In this document: positions 34,038-46,258 of the stretch, piece after piece | Layout of the letters: each line of letters opens with the position of its first letter | Position numbering within the stretch: position 1 is the stretch's first letter | DNA from: Alisma plantago-aquatica | Taxonomy: Eukaryota > Streptophyta > Magnoliopsida > Alismatales > Alismataceae | Direction: 5' to 3' | Assembly: GCA_963693085.1 (NCBI GenBank) | Contig: OY856410.1 | Coordinates: 566,714,406-566,778,405 of the forward strand | DNA length: 64,000 bases | The notes under the pieces: generated by a model | The model's database searches: none | What the model was told of the DNA's origin: nothing | Seen by the model: the letters and a program-made list of their open reading frames with translations, nothing else | Translations under genes and position numbers: made by a program

Positions 34038-37000
34038 TGTAACATCCCTGACATGGGTTAAGCCTTAACCCTAGATGTTTTGCTTAATAAAGTGGATTAT
34101 ATGCTTGTTCTTATCTTTTGAAAAGTAATTAAGGCTCATTAGGAACTCATATTTCAATTTTAGTCCTTTTTGAATAATGTTGAACTGATATTTTACTTAT
34201 TTTGGACTAAAGTGCAAATTACCCAAGTCGAGGGGTTAAATTGCAAATTGTGCATGATAATATGTTCCTCATGCGTTGAAGCATTATGAGAATGAAGATG
34301 ATGCAGAGGAATGGATTGTGAAAGCCTAAATACCAAGAAAGAGATGATTAAGCAGTGCTTGTGCATTAATACCTAGTTTTGGTGTAATGTGCAATTTACC
34401 CAAAACATAGGGTTCAATATGTAAATTACCTCTTCCAGAGAGTCCCTAATATTTCTTGTCATCATTTAGAGTGAAGAAAATGGGAGGGGCATCTCATTTG
34501 TATCACTTTGAAGGGGAGAGAATATTGATATTAAAATAATCAAGATTTAAGCATAATTGAAATTCTAATTCAATTTATGCAAAAATAAATATATTAATTG
34601 AAGTGCCCTTCAACCAAAATTGTGTTGGTTGAAAATCCATATATGTGGACGTCCTTGTTCCTTGCAAAGGCAACAAATATCTCAAGTGAGTGGAGAGCCC
34701 ACTCACATTAATAAAAGAAAAATAATTATCCACTAACTTTAGGATATTATTATTATAAGGGTTAAGGTGCTTAATTTGTTTTCCTTTAATTCATGGATAA
34801 TTGAGAGGAATAAGAGGAAATGAAGATAGCCTCGTATACAAGGAATATTAGGGGGCAAGTGGCAAGGAAATGGAAGAGTTATCCCCTACTTTCTCTCTCT
34901 TAAATGAATTTTCAATAAAATGCATATATACTCATTTATCCATAGCTTGAATGGGTAATTTCGAAGCCACTTTCACTTCTTACTTGAAAAAAGATCAAGG
35001 GAGATTAGGAGAAACAGGAGGATGACCCCCCAACCTGTAGGTAAGCTCCATGATCCCCTTTCACCTCAAATTCATGGTGGAAATCACAAATCAATGCTTG
35101 ATTTCTTACTTTCTTCAATCAATCTTCAATTCTAGCCAATACTTTTCACTCAAAAGCTTGAGGAACGAACCTTGAGGTTTGAGAAATCTTATTACACCAT
35201 TGTTGACGTGAATATCCAAGCTTTGAAGCTCATTTGAAGGTGGGTTATATAACTTGAACCCTTAAACATTGTTATTGAATTCAATTCTTCAATTCATTTG
35301 GTTCAATTGTTCTTCTTGAAATTCCCTTCATTAATTGATGAAACTACCACGAGAATGGCAGTATATTTCGAAGGGTTGAAGATTGATGATGATGAAATCA
35401 TCTTAATCACGCATCTCAACAAAATTTAGTTACAAACAGTTTCAACAAAAATGGTCCAATCGGTTTCACCAAATGGTTTGCAAACCGTTTGGAGGTTTGG
35501 GTTCCAAACCGTTTGGGCATGGTTGACCGAATGGGGGCATTGACTATTTGAGGTCAGGTGTAGAACATGTTGGATGATGATCCAATGGATCCAATTGAAT
35601 GGTTCCACGAATGGACAATCCACAATTAAAAACCCTAAATCGATTTGTTGAAGAATCCCTAAATTGATCCATTCGGTTTCAAGACAATTTGGACCAAACA
35701 GTCTTGAGACCGTTTGAGTCCAAACGGTCTTGAAACCATTTGGGATCAAATGTCTCAGGACCGTTTAGAGTTCAAAAGCTAAGGTGGATTGTTTGGAGAT
35801 TCTAGAGTCAATGATTGATGTACTTGAATAATTCAATTGATGAAGTAATCAATGGTGCAAACCCTGATCGATTGATTGAGGAATTTATCTTGTGAACCCT
35901 TTTGGTTTTGAAGCTGGCTTGGACCAAACGGTCTTGAAACCGTTTGGGGTCAAACAGTCTCAGGACCATTTGGAATCAAATGGTTTCAAAACTGTTTGGT
36001 GTTGAAATGCCAAAACTGAATGGTGGTCAAAAGTGATCAAATCGTTTGGCTATTTAAGATGATGATTGATCCAATGGCTGAGAATAATGATAATCAATGA
36101 TAGGTACACTCGTTGAATCCCTAAAGTACCTAGATGATTAGTACCTTTAAAATGATTAACCCTAAAAGTTTATGGAAGCAATAATTCAGTATACTATGTC
36201 AACCATAGTTGTATGTATTTAATTTAGGGTGATGCCATGTGAAACCCTAATTGAGGGTGATGCCATGTGAAACCCTATTTGAGGGTGATGCCATGTGAAA
36301 CCCTAATTGAAGGTGATGACATGTGAAACCCTAATTGAGGGTGATGCCATGTGAAACCCTAATTGAGGGTGATGCCATGTGAAACCCTATGCAATGGTAT
36401 GATGAGGAGCCCTAATACATGGTGAAGGTATGTGAAACTCTAATTTTGAGTTATAATACATGAAGCCTTAATCTTGGGCAATATGATGATAAACCATAAC
36501 CCTAATTACTGGGTAATGGTATGAGAGAACCCTAATGATAAAATAGTGTCTAATGCCTTATAAAGGTGAAATATCTCAAATGGTTGATCATAGGCAAGTC
36601 CATATCATTGAAGATAGTTGGACCATTCGTGTGTGTGACCTATGCACTTCATGGTAAAAGTGATAGGTTAGTGGATGAAAGTATTAAGATGGGAAATACC
36701 TTAATCCAAGATAAGTTGATAACTCAAGTAAGTTGGAAGTGATGAGGAAAGTGATACATCAAGATATGATAGATATCACTTTTAGCATTCCAGGGTTGAT
36801 ATACCTTGATGCTCCTCAACTCCAATATACTTGGATAAGAAACACATGAAGTGTGTTATGTAAATTGTTACAATGAAATGTAATGAGTTTGATATACTTT
36901 GATAAGTATAGGCTAATATACCTTGAGAATGGGGTTAAGCCAAACTAATGAGTATGATGTAATCATACCATGATAAGGATGAGAAATGAACTCATACCTT

Positions 37001-39033
37001 GTATTGATAATCATTTAATGATAAATGTTAAGAGTAATAAACATGATTGAATACTCGAGATGTTAATGGATGCTCCTAGAGGTGTGGAGCAATATATTAA
37101 GGTTGATTTGATAAATATGAAATCCTAATTAATGTGAGATGGGAAACCCTAACCCTAAATTGGGTAATGGGACATGAGAAACCCTAATGTGACGTGATTA
37201 GTAAGCCCTAACCCTATTGAGGGAATAGTGGTGTTACTATTGTATTACATGAGGTAATATGTTATTGTTGCCTAGTGAGAGGTGACAAGATGTGTAATGG
37301 CCTTGTGAGCCATAAGATTAGATGTTGCCTAGTGATAGGTGACAAGATGTTTAATGGCCTTGTGAGCCATATGGTTAGATGTTGCCTAGTGAGAGCTGAC
37401 AAGATGCTTTATGGGCCTTATGAGCCATGAGAACAATTGTGGCATAGTGAGAGGTACCAAGATGATTATAAAAGTTTATTGTAAGAAATGATAATGTTTT
37501 AATAAACTTAATAAAAGGTACAATTGTATTCAATAAAGAATGTGAAAAGCTATGAAGGCTAACCTCAGGATTGGTTAAAGTCCAATGTGTGGCCGTATAA
37601 TCAGTATTGGTTAAAGTCCAATGCCTAGTTGTGTAATCAGGATTGGTTAGAGTCCAATGCCTGGTTGTGTAATCAGGATTGGTTAGAGTCCAATGCCTGG
37701 CTGTGTAATCAGGATTGGTTAAAGTCCAATGCCTGGCTGTGTAATCAGGATTGGTTAGAGTCCAATGTTTGGCTGTGTAATCATGATTGGTTAGAGTCCA
37801 ATGGCTGGCTGTGTAATCAAGGTTGGTTAAAGTCCAATGCCTAGTTGTATAATCAGGGTTGGTTAAAGTCCAATGCCTGGCTATAAAATCAGGATTGGTA
37901 GTGCCCAATGCCTGGCGGTGTAATCAGGTTTGGAAGAGTCCAATACCTAGCAGAGGCCCAATGCCTGTAATGATGATACAGGATTGGTAATAACCCAATG
38001 CCTGTAATGATGACACAGGATTGGTAGGATTGGTAATAACCCAATGCCTATAATGATGACACAGGATTGGTAATAATCCAATGCCTGTAATGATGACACA
38101 GAATCGGTAATAACCCAATGCCTGTAATGATGACACGGGATTGGTAATAACCCAATGCATGTAATGATGACATAGGATTGGTAATAACCCAATGCCTATA
38201 TTAATGAAATATGAGAACATGGTAGATATAATCCCATATCTATTTAGTATATTGGCTAAGGCCAACATATTGAAACAAGAATGTCTCATGGATGACATAT
38301 CAAGATAATGAGTGTCATAAGAGAAGTTTTCCATGATGGTATAATATGATGGATAAATGATATACATGTTCTTCCTATTCCTTATTAAGAGAATAGATGA
38401 TCTATTGTTCTATCATAAATAGTTGCAATGCTTTAAAAGATGAGAATGTTTTAAACTATTTATCCTCTGCCCAGTTTTATATCATTAAATTGCAATAATA
38501 ATGTTTTTGGCGGAGATTTATATCTCTCGCTAGGGCAATTACAATTGTCTCACCCCCGTGGGATCCAACATTTTTAGGTGGACAAGCACGGAGAAAACTG
38601 AGAATATCTTACAGAGGTAGAACATCAGCAGCAGCAGTGACAGCAGTGACAGCTCAGGTTGAGTGTATTGTTTGTCGTGTCTTGTAGATAAAAGTCCTAT
38701 GTATCGTCTCTGTACTCTCAGGTCCTCAGAGTTAGTAACTAGTGTTTTTAATAAATCAATCTGAGATTTTGGCTTGATGCCTTATGGTTCTTATGCTACC
38801 TGTGTTTAGTTATTAACAGAGTAGATGATTCTTGTAATCCTGAAGAAGTAATGGTATAGAATATGTACTCATGAACCATGATGTAAATCAAATACATTGG
38901 TTATTGATAAAAGAGTTTTCCTATGTATGGATCTCTTTGCAAAAGGTTTAAATTTTTAGTGATTTTCAGTAATCTATTGTTGATGAACGCTTCTGCATTT
39001 GAAATTATTCTATGTTTGTGATTTATCATCACA
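34038..39033 (+). repeat. 3' LTR of element B
   Basis: It is the partner of 4438-9515, with the same order of palindromic block (about 35425-36055), 28-bp array (36222-36392), 57-bp array (37267-37460), 36-bp array (37567-37940) and 37-bp array (37968-38200). It is 82 bp shorter than the 5' copy. The second ATAGT follows at 39034-39038. Confidence 0.95.
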
Positions 39034-39038
39034 ATAGT

Positions 39039-40123
39039 CGACCAAATGTTGGGTCAACAATTCTCCATTCCATCAGTCCCCCTTAGAATTTTACCCACCT
39101 TCTACATGTTGGAGAATGAGAACCCATATCGCCACGTTGAAGCCTTCTTGGAAATGTATTCCACCTTCCTCACCCGTACTGCAACTGATGATTCTATCAG
39201 GAGGACTTGTTCCCCTTATCACCCAAGGAAAATGCTACAAAATGGTACATGACGATGCCATAATTGGTCACTTGGGTAGCAATCAAGAATGAGCTTTTGA
39301 AGAAATTTTATCTTATCTTCAAGTTGTCACAAATGGGGAGGTACATCAATTCATTCACTCAGAAGGAGAATGAGTCATTCCATGAGATGTGGGAGAGGTT
39401 CCCAAAGCTACTTAGAGATCACCCTCACCACGAAGTACCCATATGACAGCTTGCGCAATCCTTATACATTGGGCTATCTGAATGGGGTCAAATAGTTGTA
39501 GACTCCTCTTGAGGAGAAACCTCCATGGCCAAGCCCTCAGAAGAGTCATGGCCTCTCTTCAAGCGTCTAGCTAAAAATTCACATCATCATGATTCTAGCA
39601 TGGGTGTACATTGTGATTAAAATTGAGCTCCTCCTCCACCTTCTCCTCCTTGAGCTAGGAAAGATCAAAATCCCCAAATGATGAAGATTCTTGCTGATAT
39701 GATGAATTTGATGAAGGATCTATTCGACAATCTGCTATGGCCATTGATTTCATTGATGAGGAGGTGACAACTCTACATGCTTTTGGAAACCGCAATCACG
39801 AAGGGTCAATGTCTAACACCTACACTCCAGTGTGGAGAAATCACCCAAAATTCTCTTATAAGAAAGGGGATAGAGGACAAGGACAACCAAGGCAGCACCG
39901 AGGGCCAAGAAACAACCCAAAGTTTGAAGAAGAGGTTCTTGTGAGGTTAAGATACCTTGATCAAGTGAAGAGAGATGTGTCCTATAATGGACAAATCATC
40001 GATTCGATTGAGCAAAGGCTAGACCAGATTTCCATGTCACGTACCCACCGTGAGGAAGGAGGAATCCCTTCCCAGACCATGGCCAGCCCAAATAGTGATA
40101 GTGGTTCTATGGGCAGTCCTTAA
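39039..40123 (+). pseudogene. gag: Gag, central and C-terminal part, element A
   Basis: Athila-type Gag resumes after element B. The frame includes YRHVEAFLEMYSTF near the start (39046-39252). After a frameshift, 39264-39446 carries FTQKENESFHEMWERFPKLL, the conserved Athila Gag core, then LAQSLYIGLSEWGQ. A further segment at 39737-40123 is Gln/Arg/Gly-rich and includes a stretch with heptad character. There are at least three frame breaks. The capsid-forming function is lost. Confidence 0.75.
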
Positions 40124-41067
40124 AGTACCTATGTTCCACCTCAAGGGCAAGTAACAACTTTGCAACAATATCAAGGGCCTTCTAACCCATATGCCCCTCC
40201 ACCCCCCACAACCCAACTATAATTACCAATATCCCTCACCTCCACCACATTCCTACCAACAACTCCCTCCCCCAATATCAACCCCTTCCACAACAACAAC
40301 CTCCACAATAACCAATTTACATCCTCCAAAATCCTAATCCACCCCACCAAAGACCACCACCACAACCACCATCATCCTCACAAGCTCCCTCTCCTCCCCA
40401 TGAGCAAGTGAGCATGGTATCCATCACATGGGGGAAGAAGGTTGTTGAAGAATTCTTAGAGAGGGAGGAGAAAGTGACCTAAGTTCATGATGAAGCATCA
40501 TTTCCAGAAAACTCCTGAGGAGATGCTAAAAGCATCAAAGATTCTGATGTTCTATTTTTACTTGAGAGTGCCAAGTTCACCAAAGTTCTTTCTACACTAT
40601 ACTCTTATGAGAATATTCCACAAAGTCTCCCACTGTTTCTTGAGAATGCAATGCTAGGTGTCCCACTTTTTGTTGGGAGGATGATTCCTACCATCCCACC
40701 TTTGCTTGGTGACACACCCCTCTATGTTACATCTTTGTTTGAGAATGAAGGATATATTGTCCCATCTCTCTTAGAGTTGTTAACAACATGGGCTCTACCC
40801 TATGAGTTAAATAATACCCCATGCTACCCCAAGGTCCACAACTTGCTATAGATGACAATAATGCAAGTGATCCATGATTATATGATTCTTTAGAAGACCC
40901 CTTCCTCCTAGAAGAATATGGCCACTCCATGAAGATTTTGAATGCCTTAAAGCAAGGAAAGGCAATCATAAAAGCCTTCTTGTCTTTCTTTAAAGCTACT
41001 TGCACCAGGAAGGCAAAGATGATGATAGGCACCCAAGAGGATTGTACCAATGTAGGAAGTCAACTTC
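40124..41067 (+). pseudogene. Gag-protease linker, element A (Pro/Gln-rich, degraded)
   Basis: A proline- and asparagine-rich low-complexity segment (40171-40400) is followed by a short frame at 40651-40851 that I do not recognise. Position and composition fit the Gag C-terminus to protease linker of Athila elements. Stops occur in every frame. Confidence 0.5.
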
Positions 41068-41715
41068 ATTCTTGACCACCCCTTCCCCAAAAAGAGGAAA
41101 GATCATGGTGCCACCCTCATTCCTTTTTGCATCATCTACCAATTTGTGGAGCATGCACTACTTGATTTGGGCTCCAGTGTTAGCATCATTCCATATAGCT
41201 TGTTTATCAAGATCCGCCTAGAAGGAATAAAACCTGATGATTGTGTTCTATTGCTAGCTGATGGATCTAGCAAGACACCTACAGATATGGTAGAAAATCT
41301 AATTGTTGATGTGGACAAGAAATGGAGTGTCAGATACCCAACAAATTTTCTTATGATGGACAAAAAATCAAATTATGGCAAGAACTACATCATCCTAGGG
41401 AGGTCATTCTTATGCACAATGGATGCAGAGATCAAAGTGCAAGCCGACATCATGACAATGTCTTATATGAAGAAAAAGATAGATATATTCATGTTCACTA
41501 CTGAGGAAAGGCAAAACATAATGGACGATGACCTTTGTGACAACTTTGACTATACCAACTTTCATGAGAGTTATATGGCAAGTAATAGCTACAGAACCTT
41601 GCATGTCCCTTGGGATGAAAATCATGTGGTAAAAGCTTTGGAGAGGGTCACCTTGGATGAGAATGAGGACACCTTAGGTGTGGACACATTATGGTGGAAA
41701 GAACAACAAACCTAG
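41068..41715 (+). pseudogene. pro: Aspartic protease, element A (pol remnant)
   Basis: The frame runs from before the first Met at 41146, with HPFPKRKKDHG upstream, into LLDLGSSVSIIPYSLF, the active-site region of Athila proteases (D-L-G in place of D-S/T-G). ADGSSKTP and the conserved ILGRSFL block follow, the latter marking the C-terminal end of the protease fold. The frame then ends at a stop at 41713-41715. RT, RNase H and integrase, which should follow, are absent. The protease itself looks intact, but upstream Gag is broken. It would act on the Gag-Pol polyprotein in the virus-like particle. Confidence 0.8.
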
Positions 41716-41739
41716 TTGAAGGCTCTAAAGTTAGCACTA

Positions 41740-41755
41740 GTGGGAGGCAACCCAC
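41740..41755 (+). promoter_or_regulatory. Post-pol hairpin, element A
   Basis: GTGGG-AGGCAA-CCCAC gives a perfect 5-bp stem. Element F has GTTGGG-AGGAAA-CCCAAC at the equivalent place (55988-56005, minus), keeping pairing with a different stem. Function unknown; an RNA signal is possible. Confidence 0.5.
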
Positions 41756-42169
41756 TTCGGTTTGAGACTCATTCTCTCAAAACCCCTTTTTTTATTATAC
41801 TTTTGTTTTTTTACAAGAAATACACACACCATACTTGATATTTTTTTTGTAAATCATGTCAAAGTAGGTACAATAGAGGAAAGATAATACATGGATGAGA
41901 CAACCAAGGAGGAGATCAAGTTTGAAAAGAAAATTTGAAACTAGTGAAAAAGAAATAGGAAGGAGCCCAACGTGACCATTCCACACAACACGGTTGTGCT
42001 TCTGGAAATCCAACATGACCATTTTGCACAGAACAATTGTGGTGGCCCTTCCCTGCTCGCCAAATGCTACGTTGATCGCTCCATCTCTTGACGGTTGTCT
42101 ACTACTACTTGGAACCCTATACCCTACTATTGTAAACTTCTATTTCATGTAGAGCACAATATGGTTTTG

Positions 42170-42189
42170 AAGTTTGGGGTGGTAGGGTG
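42170..42189 (+). other. Second PPT-like site, element A
   Basis: AAGTTTGGGGTGGTAGGGTG nearly repeats the terminal PPT (43553-43565), 1.38 kb upstream of it. It could be a central PPT or a relic of an older LTR junction. Confidence 0.6.
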
Positions 42190-43552
42190 TTAAACCCTTC
42201 CTTTACCTCATTTTTCACTATGCACCTTATTCTAAATGTTACCGAGATGATTTGATAGTCTAACTAACTCTTATACTTGTCCAATCATTCTTTGTGTTTT
42301 TGTTTTTACATGCTTTCATGTCATGTAGTTCATTTCATGCATTGTTGTGTAGATTTTGTGTGTTTTGACTAGGATTTGCTTGCTTTATGCTTTCTATTCA
42401 CTAAATGTAGGTTTAGACGTGATTGAATGCAAGTTGGCACTATTTCAGCCAATTTTTCCCAAATTTAGAATGTCTTTCCCAAGAAGCATGTATTAACCTA
42501 ATCTATACTTATTGAACTAAAAATCTTGACATGTGACAAATGCAAGCTACATTCTTATGTTCTATTGCTAAATGGTCTTAATTGTTGACTTTATACATGT
42601 GAATCACTCCTCTGATGCTTGTGAATTGTTTGGTTGAATTGTGACTTAAGCAAGCTACAAACGCTTAGGGTTTGTGGAATCTCATGTTCGGCGACTCCTA
42701 CCATAGAAAAAGGTTTTTACAAGTCCAGTGGTGAACCTAATGGATGCCCGCGAGGGTATCGACCATTCTCAAACAAACAAGCCTTATCTGGAGTAATTTT
42801 CATGTAGAAGATCTTAGGTTGAAACCCACAATAGTGACCCCCCTTTGACCTGATGTTTCTTCTATCATCCTCCTACCTCTCCGCCTCATGAAAGGATGAC
42901 AATGGTGCACATATCAACCTTGACCACCCTAAAAAAAGGTTGGAGTAGTCATATGTATATCCTCCTGCTTCACTCCTACCACCATGTGCCCTTCCTACAC
43001 CAAGGATAAAAAAAGAGAAAGAAAAAGAAAATAATGCAAAAAGAAAATAAATATGCTCCTATGTAATAGCATCTAGATAAATAAAAGATGAGTGCTCATA
43101 TGTAATAGCACTCCAACCTCTTACACAACCTCCTTCTTCTAATTGCATACCCATTGATCTACGAAACATAAAAGTTGGATCACTTCACCCTTTTTTGCAT
43201 CCATGTGTGTCACATAGTGTGGTTTGAAGTATGAAATTGAATGCATGAAAGTGAAACAACACTCATAGTCATCTTTGATTATCACCACCATCGGAAGGAA
43301 TACCTAGAGCTACATGAAAACTATATGTATTGATTATGTATTCTATGCCCTATATGTGAAGTTAGTATGCTCAATGCTTAAATCATGACTACTTCATGAA
43401 AGTGGAGAGGAGAGAGGTGGGATACATATACTTAGCCGCCATTAATCTCATTTCATCAATAATCATCTATTGCAATACATTTATCATTCTTGTTTGTTGA
43501 AAAAAATTGAAGAGATATTAAGTTGGAGCATACTTGAGGAAAAGTATGTTTT

Positions 43553-43565
43553 AAGTTTGGGGTGG
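43553..43565 (+). other. PPT of element A
   Basis: AAGTTTGGGGTGG abuts the TGATGCGGCC start of the 3' LTR. Confidence 0.85.
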
Positions 43566-46253
43566 TGATGCGGCCCTAATTTATGGATCCATCTTGTGTC
43601 TTTTTGCACTTCAATCACATCTAAACATGTTAGATTACATGCTATTTCCCTCAATATGCATATTTCTGTGAAATGCACTTATGGACGTTCTTTGCATGTT
43701 TTTCAGGTACTTCGACCACACTTGGATGGATGAGAGAGAGAGGATGATCCTAGGGTTTCTCTACCCTTAAAGAGGCCCAAAAATGAGTTCAAAGGCTCCC
43801 TCAACCTACCCCTACTGGCCGAGAGTCAACTCAAGCAAAGAAATACATGGATCTCAAAGAATGAAGTGCAAAGTGCACTTGAAGACACCAACACGGACGT
43901 GGTGCCAAGGAACGGCCGGGCTAGTTGTGCAAAAATCATAGTGGTGATAGAATTTGACAAGCTAGAGCATCCTTAGCAGCATGGTCATGCCATCCAAAAT
44001 AGTCGTGCTAAGAAGACCCCCGACACGATCATGCCAACCAGAGTAGTCATGCTGGCTAGAAGCAGAATGACCAATTCCCCAACTCACCCACCAGAATCGT
44101 GCTACCTAGCCCCCACCACGATCGTGTTGCCCATCATGACCGTTCTACAATCCTTCATTTTCCCACTTTCAACCTATGATTTTCCACTCCCTCAGAATGG
44201 TCATTCCTTCTCATAACGGTTCTACTACCTCCTACCCACCACGATTGTGTTGCCCAGCACGACCGTGCTACCACCAAAACCTTACATTCTTCTACATTGT
44301 TCTACCCATTTTACCCCCACTTAACTCAGTGCTTCCTGACCACCTATATATACCTAAGTGGGACTTTAGCACAAGGTTACACCCTCATAACATTTGTTTC
44401 TACCTTCCTTACTGCATTTAAAAGCGCCCACCTACTTCCACTCCATTTCCACCTTTCTCTACCTCAAAACCCTAGTTTTCTATGGTTTTGCCCACTTTTC
44501 ACCATCCATTCCATGCCCTCTTGCTACAAAGGAGGGATACGGTGTTTATCCTACTACTGGAGGCGAAGGAGAAGATCTTATATGAGCTCAAAGGCTTTTC
44601 ATTCTTCCTCTACCTCTTCTTTGCTCTTTTTTGCACTACGAGTAGCTAAGCCCTTTGTGATAAGTTATTTGGGGTTAAAAGGTTACTTCGATACCATGTT
44701 GAGGGAATATACCTTGTAAACTCTATATTTTCATTCTATGATTATTGCTTTCTACTTTTATCTTATTTCCCATATTTCTTCTTGTGGTTTATGCTTGAAA
44801 AAATGAATTACTTATTGTTTTATGCTTGAAATCGCCTAAGTCTAGGAGAAGATGGCATATGTGAGGCTATCTTGGGATTTGATCCTAGGTCCAACTAGTG
44901 GATCCCTAGCTAGCACCCCATCTTCCCACATGTATATCCCTTCTCTTACTCCTAGGTGTGAGATCTAAGTAGCTAGTATAGGAATTTTTAGTGTAATTGC
45001 ATATGTGTTTTCTAAAAGCTAGATTACGAGTACTGTGAGGTGAAATACCCCCACCTCTACTCCCCATTCCTACATTTGACTCCCAATTACAATAAATGTT
45101 TCCACCTTAGAACCTAGATTAGTCAAATCCTATTGGTATCTCACCTACATCTTATTTTGGTTGAGCCTCATAAGGCTATATAGGGTGTGCAAGGGTGTAG
45201 TTCCCCTTCACACTCCCTATTCTATCAATGGCTAACCAATAGGTTGATTCCATTGCATTTGGATAGTTGTTTGGTTTGGTAACATAGATTGAATGGCTAG
45301 GTTTGCATGTTATATCCTCACCCAAACAGAACCCTGGTAACATCCCCAAATAGACCACCTCTCTTAAACTTGCATTAAAACCTCAATTGTTCTCTTAGCT
45401 AGTGCATGGTAGTTTAGTTAATTGATTTGATTTCTTTGCTAGTTAATTGTCTAATTTTGGATATTTAGGACTTGCTAGAGTAGTTAGTGATCTTTTGAGT
45501 ATGCTAGTGTTAATCTTGCTAGTTTGTGTTAATATATGTCCTTAATTGCTTTAGTATCTAACTTGATTACTAGTGTAACTTAGCTTAGTCCCTTGCTCTT
45601 GCTTACTTAGTTGCTTTTCCTTGTTAACTAGAATTAACTTGTTTAGGGTTAAATTAGATTTTTGGTTGTTTTGCTTCCTGTCTTATTTTCTTTCATGAAA
45701 CCTTAGTGTAATAAAATCAAAACCAACCTCAAACTCTAATATCCACTTTAGGAACATATATTAATCTAACTTATCTCTAGTACCCCCCTATTTCTTTGTA
45801 GGTCTACCCCTCACTTGCCACTCACCTATAATATAATACAATCTTGTGTGCTTGTGGGTGATATATTCTAGTCTATGTGGATGTGTTAGTATAGGGTCCT
45901 TTATGAATCTTAAAGATCCCAAGTGTTCCTCTCTAGTGAGACTTGAGGTGTGTGCATCTAGACATAATTCAATTAATTTAGTTGTGTATACCTTGGGCTT
46001 AGGAAAGATGCACCAAACTTTTTGGTGTTGCTGTCGGGGATAGAGAGTTCCACAACTACCTAGTAGTTGTGGTGCTCCCCTTTAGCACTGTCTTTTGCCA
46101 ATTTGTTTTCTCTGCATTTGAAAGATAGACCAAGCTTTCTTGCATCATTTTTAGGGATAGGAAGCACCATGGCTCCATAGTAATTGTGGTCTCTCTCTCC
46201 CCTTAAGCATTGTCTTTTGCTAGTTTACTTGTTTACATTTGAGAGACAAGTCA
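43566..46253 (+). repeat. 3' LTR of element A
   Basis: It is the partner of 1413-3972, with many substitutions and small indels (old). The TATA box is at 44345-44352. The last about 240 bases contain two roughly 118-bp units, where the 5' LTR has one. Each unit begins with a degraded PBS (TGGTGTTGCTGTCGGGGA at 46023-46040; a weaker one at 46141-46157). Confidence 0.88.
46023..46253 (+). repeat. PBS-containing repeat units of about 118 bp at the end of the A 3' LTR
   Basis: PBS-like cores followed by GGGGATAG or AGGGATAG lie 117 bases apart (46040 and 46157). The next position, about 118 further, would fall just past the LTR end, where the functional PBS sits in the 5' copy (3979-3996, with another core at about 3866-3880). 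The true PBS thus looks like the last member of a tandem series. Confidence 0.7.
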
Positions 46254-46258
46254 ACAAC

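Larger units (their letters stand above)
4438..39033 (+). mobile_element. Element B: non-autonomous giant-LTR Gypsy (chromovirus-like) element inserted in A gag
   Basis: LTRs of 5078 bp (4438-9515) and 4996 bp (34038-39033) are flanked by perfect ATAGT duplications. The PBS is of the initiator-tRNA-Met type. The internal part holds only a broken gag, itself interrupted by element C (10312-32398), followed by about 1.3 kb of non-coding sequence to the PPT. No protease, RT or integrase is visible. Gag style, the long LTRs and the GATTTTGGGGACGAAATCC landmark before the 3' LTR suggest the Tekay/Del side of the chromoviruses, but no RT remains to confirm this. It shares LTR and internal sequence with element D. 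Confidence 0.93.
41716..43552 (+). other. Non-coding 3' region of element A
   Basis: It starts with the hairpin GTGGGAGGCAACCCAC (41740-41755), a landmark that follows pol in Athila elements, and contains a second PPT-like site at 42170-42189. No env-like frame is visible. It is AT-rich with short decayed frames only. Confidence 0.7.
1413..46253 (+). mobile_element. Element A: non-autonomous Athila-like Gypsy retrotransposon, outermost shell of the nest
   Basis: LTRs lie at 1413-3972 and 43566-46253. A tRNA-Asp-type PBS is at 3979-3996 and the PPT at 43553-43565. The flanking duplication is imperfect (CCAAC at 1408-1412, ACAAC at 46254-46258), as expected for an old copy. The internal part is split by element B: gag begins at 4144-4437 and resumes at 39039. 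Gag and an aspartic protease are recognisable. RT, RNase H and integrase are absent, so it could not have moved alone. The PBS type, PPT sequence and protease style all point to the Athila lineage. No RT remains to place it phylogenetically. Confidence 0.85.

Noticed and set aside
37375..37908. 177-codon minus-strand frame in the B 3' LTR
   Set aside because: Same 36-bp array effect as in the 5' LTR. There is no family match and the frame differs from the 5' copy.
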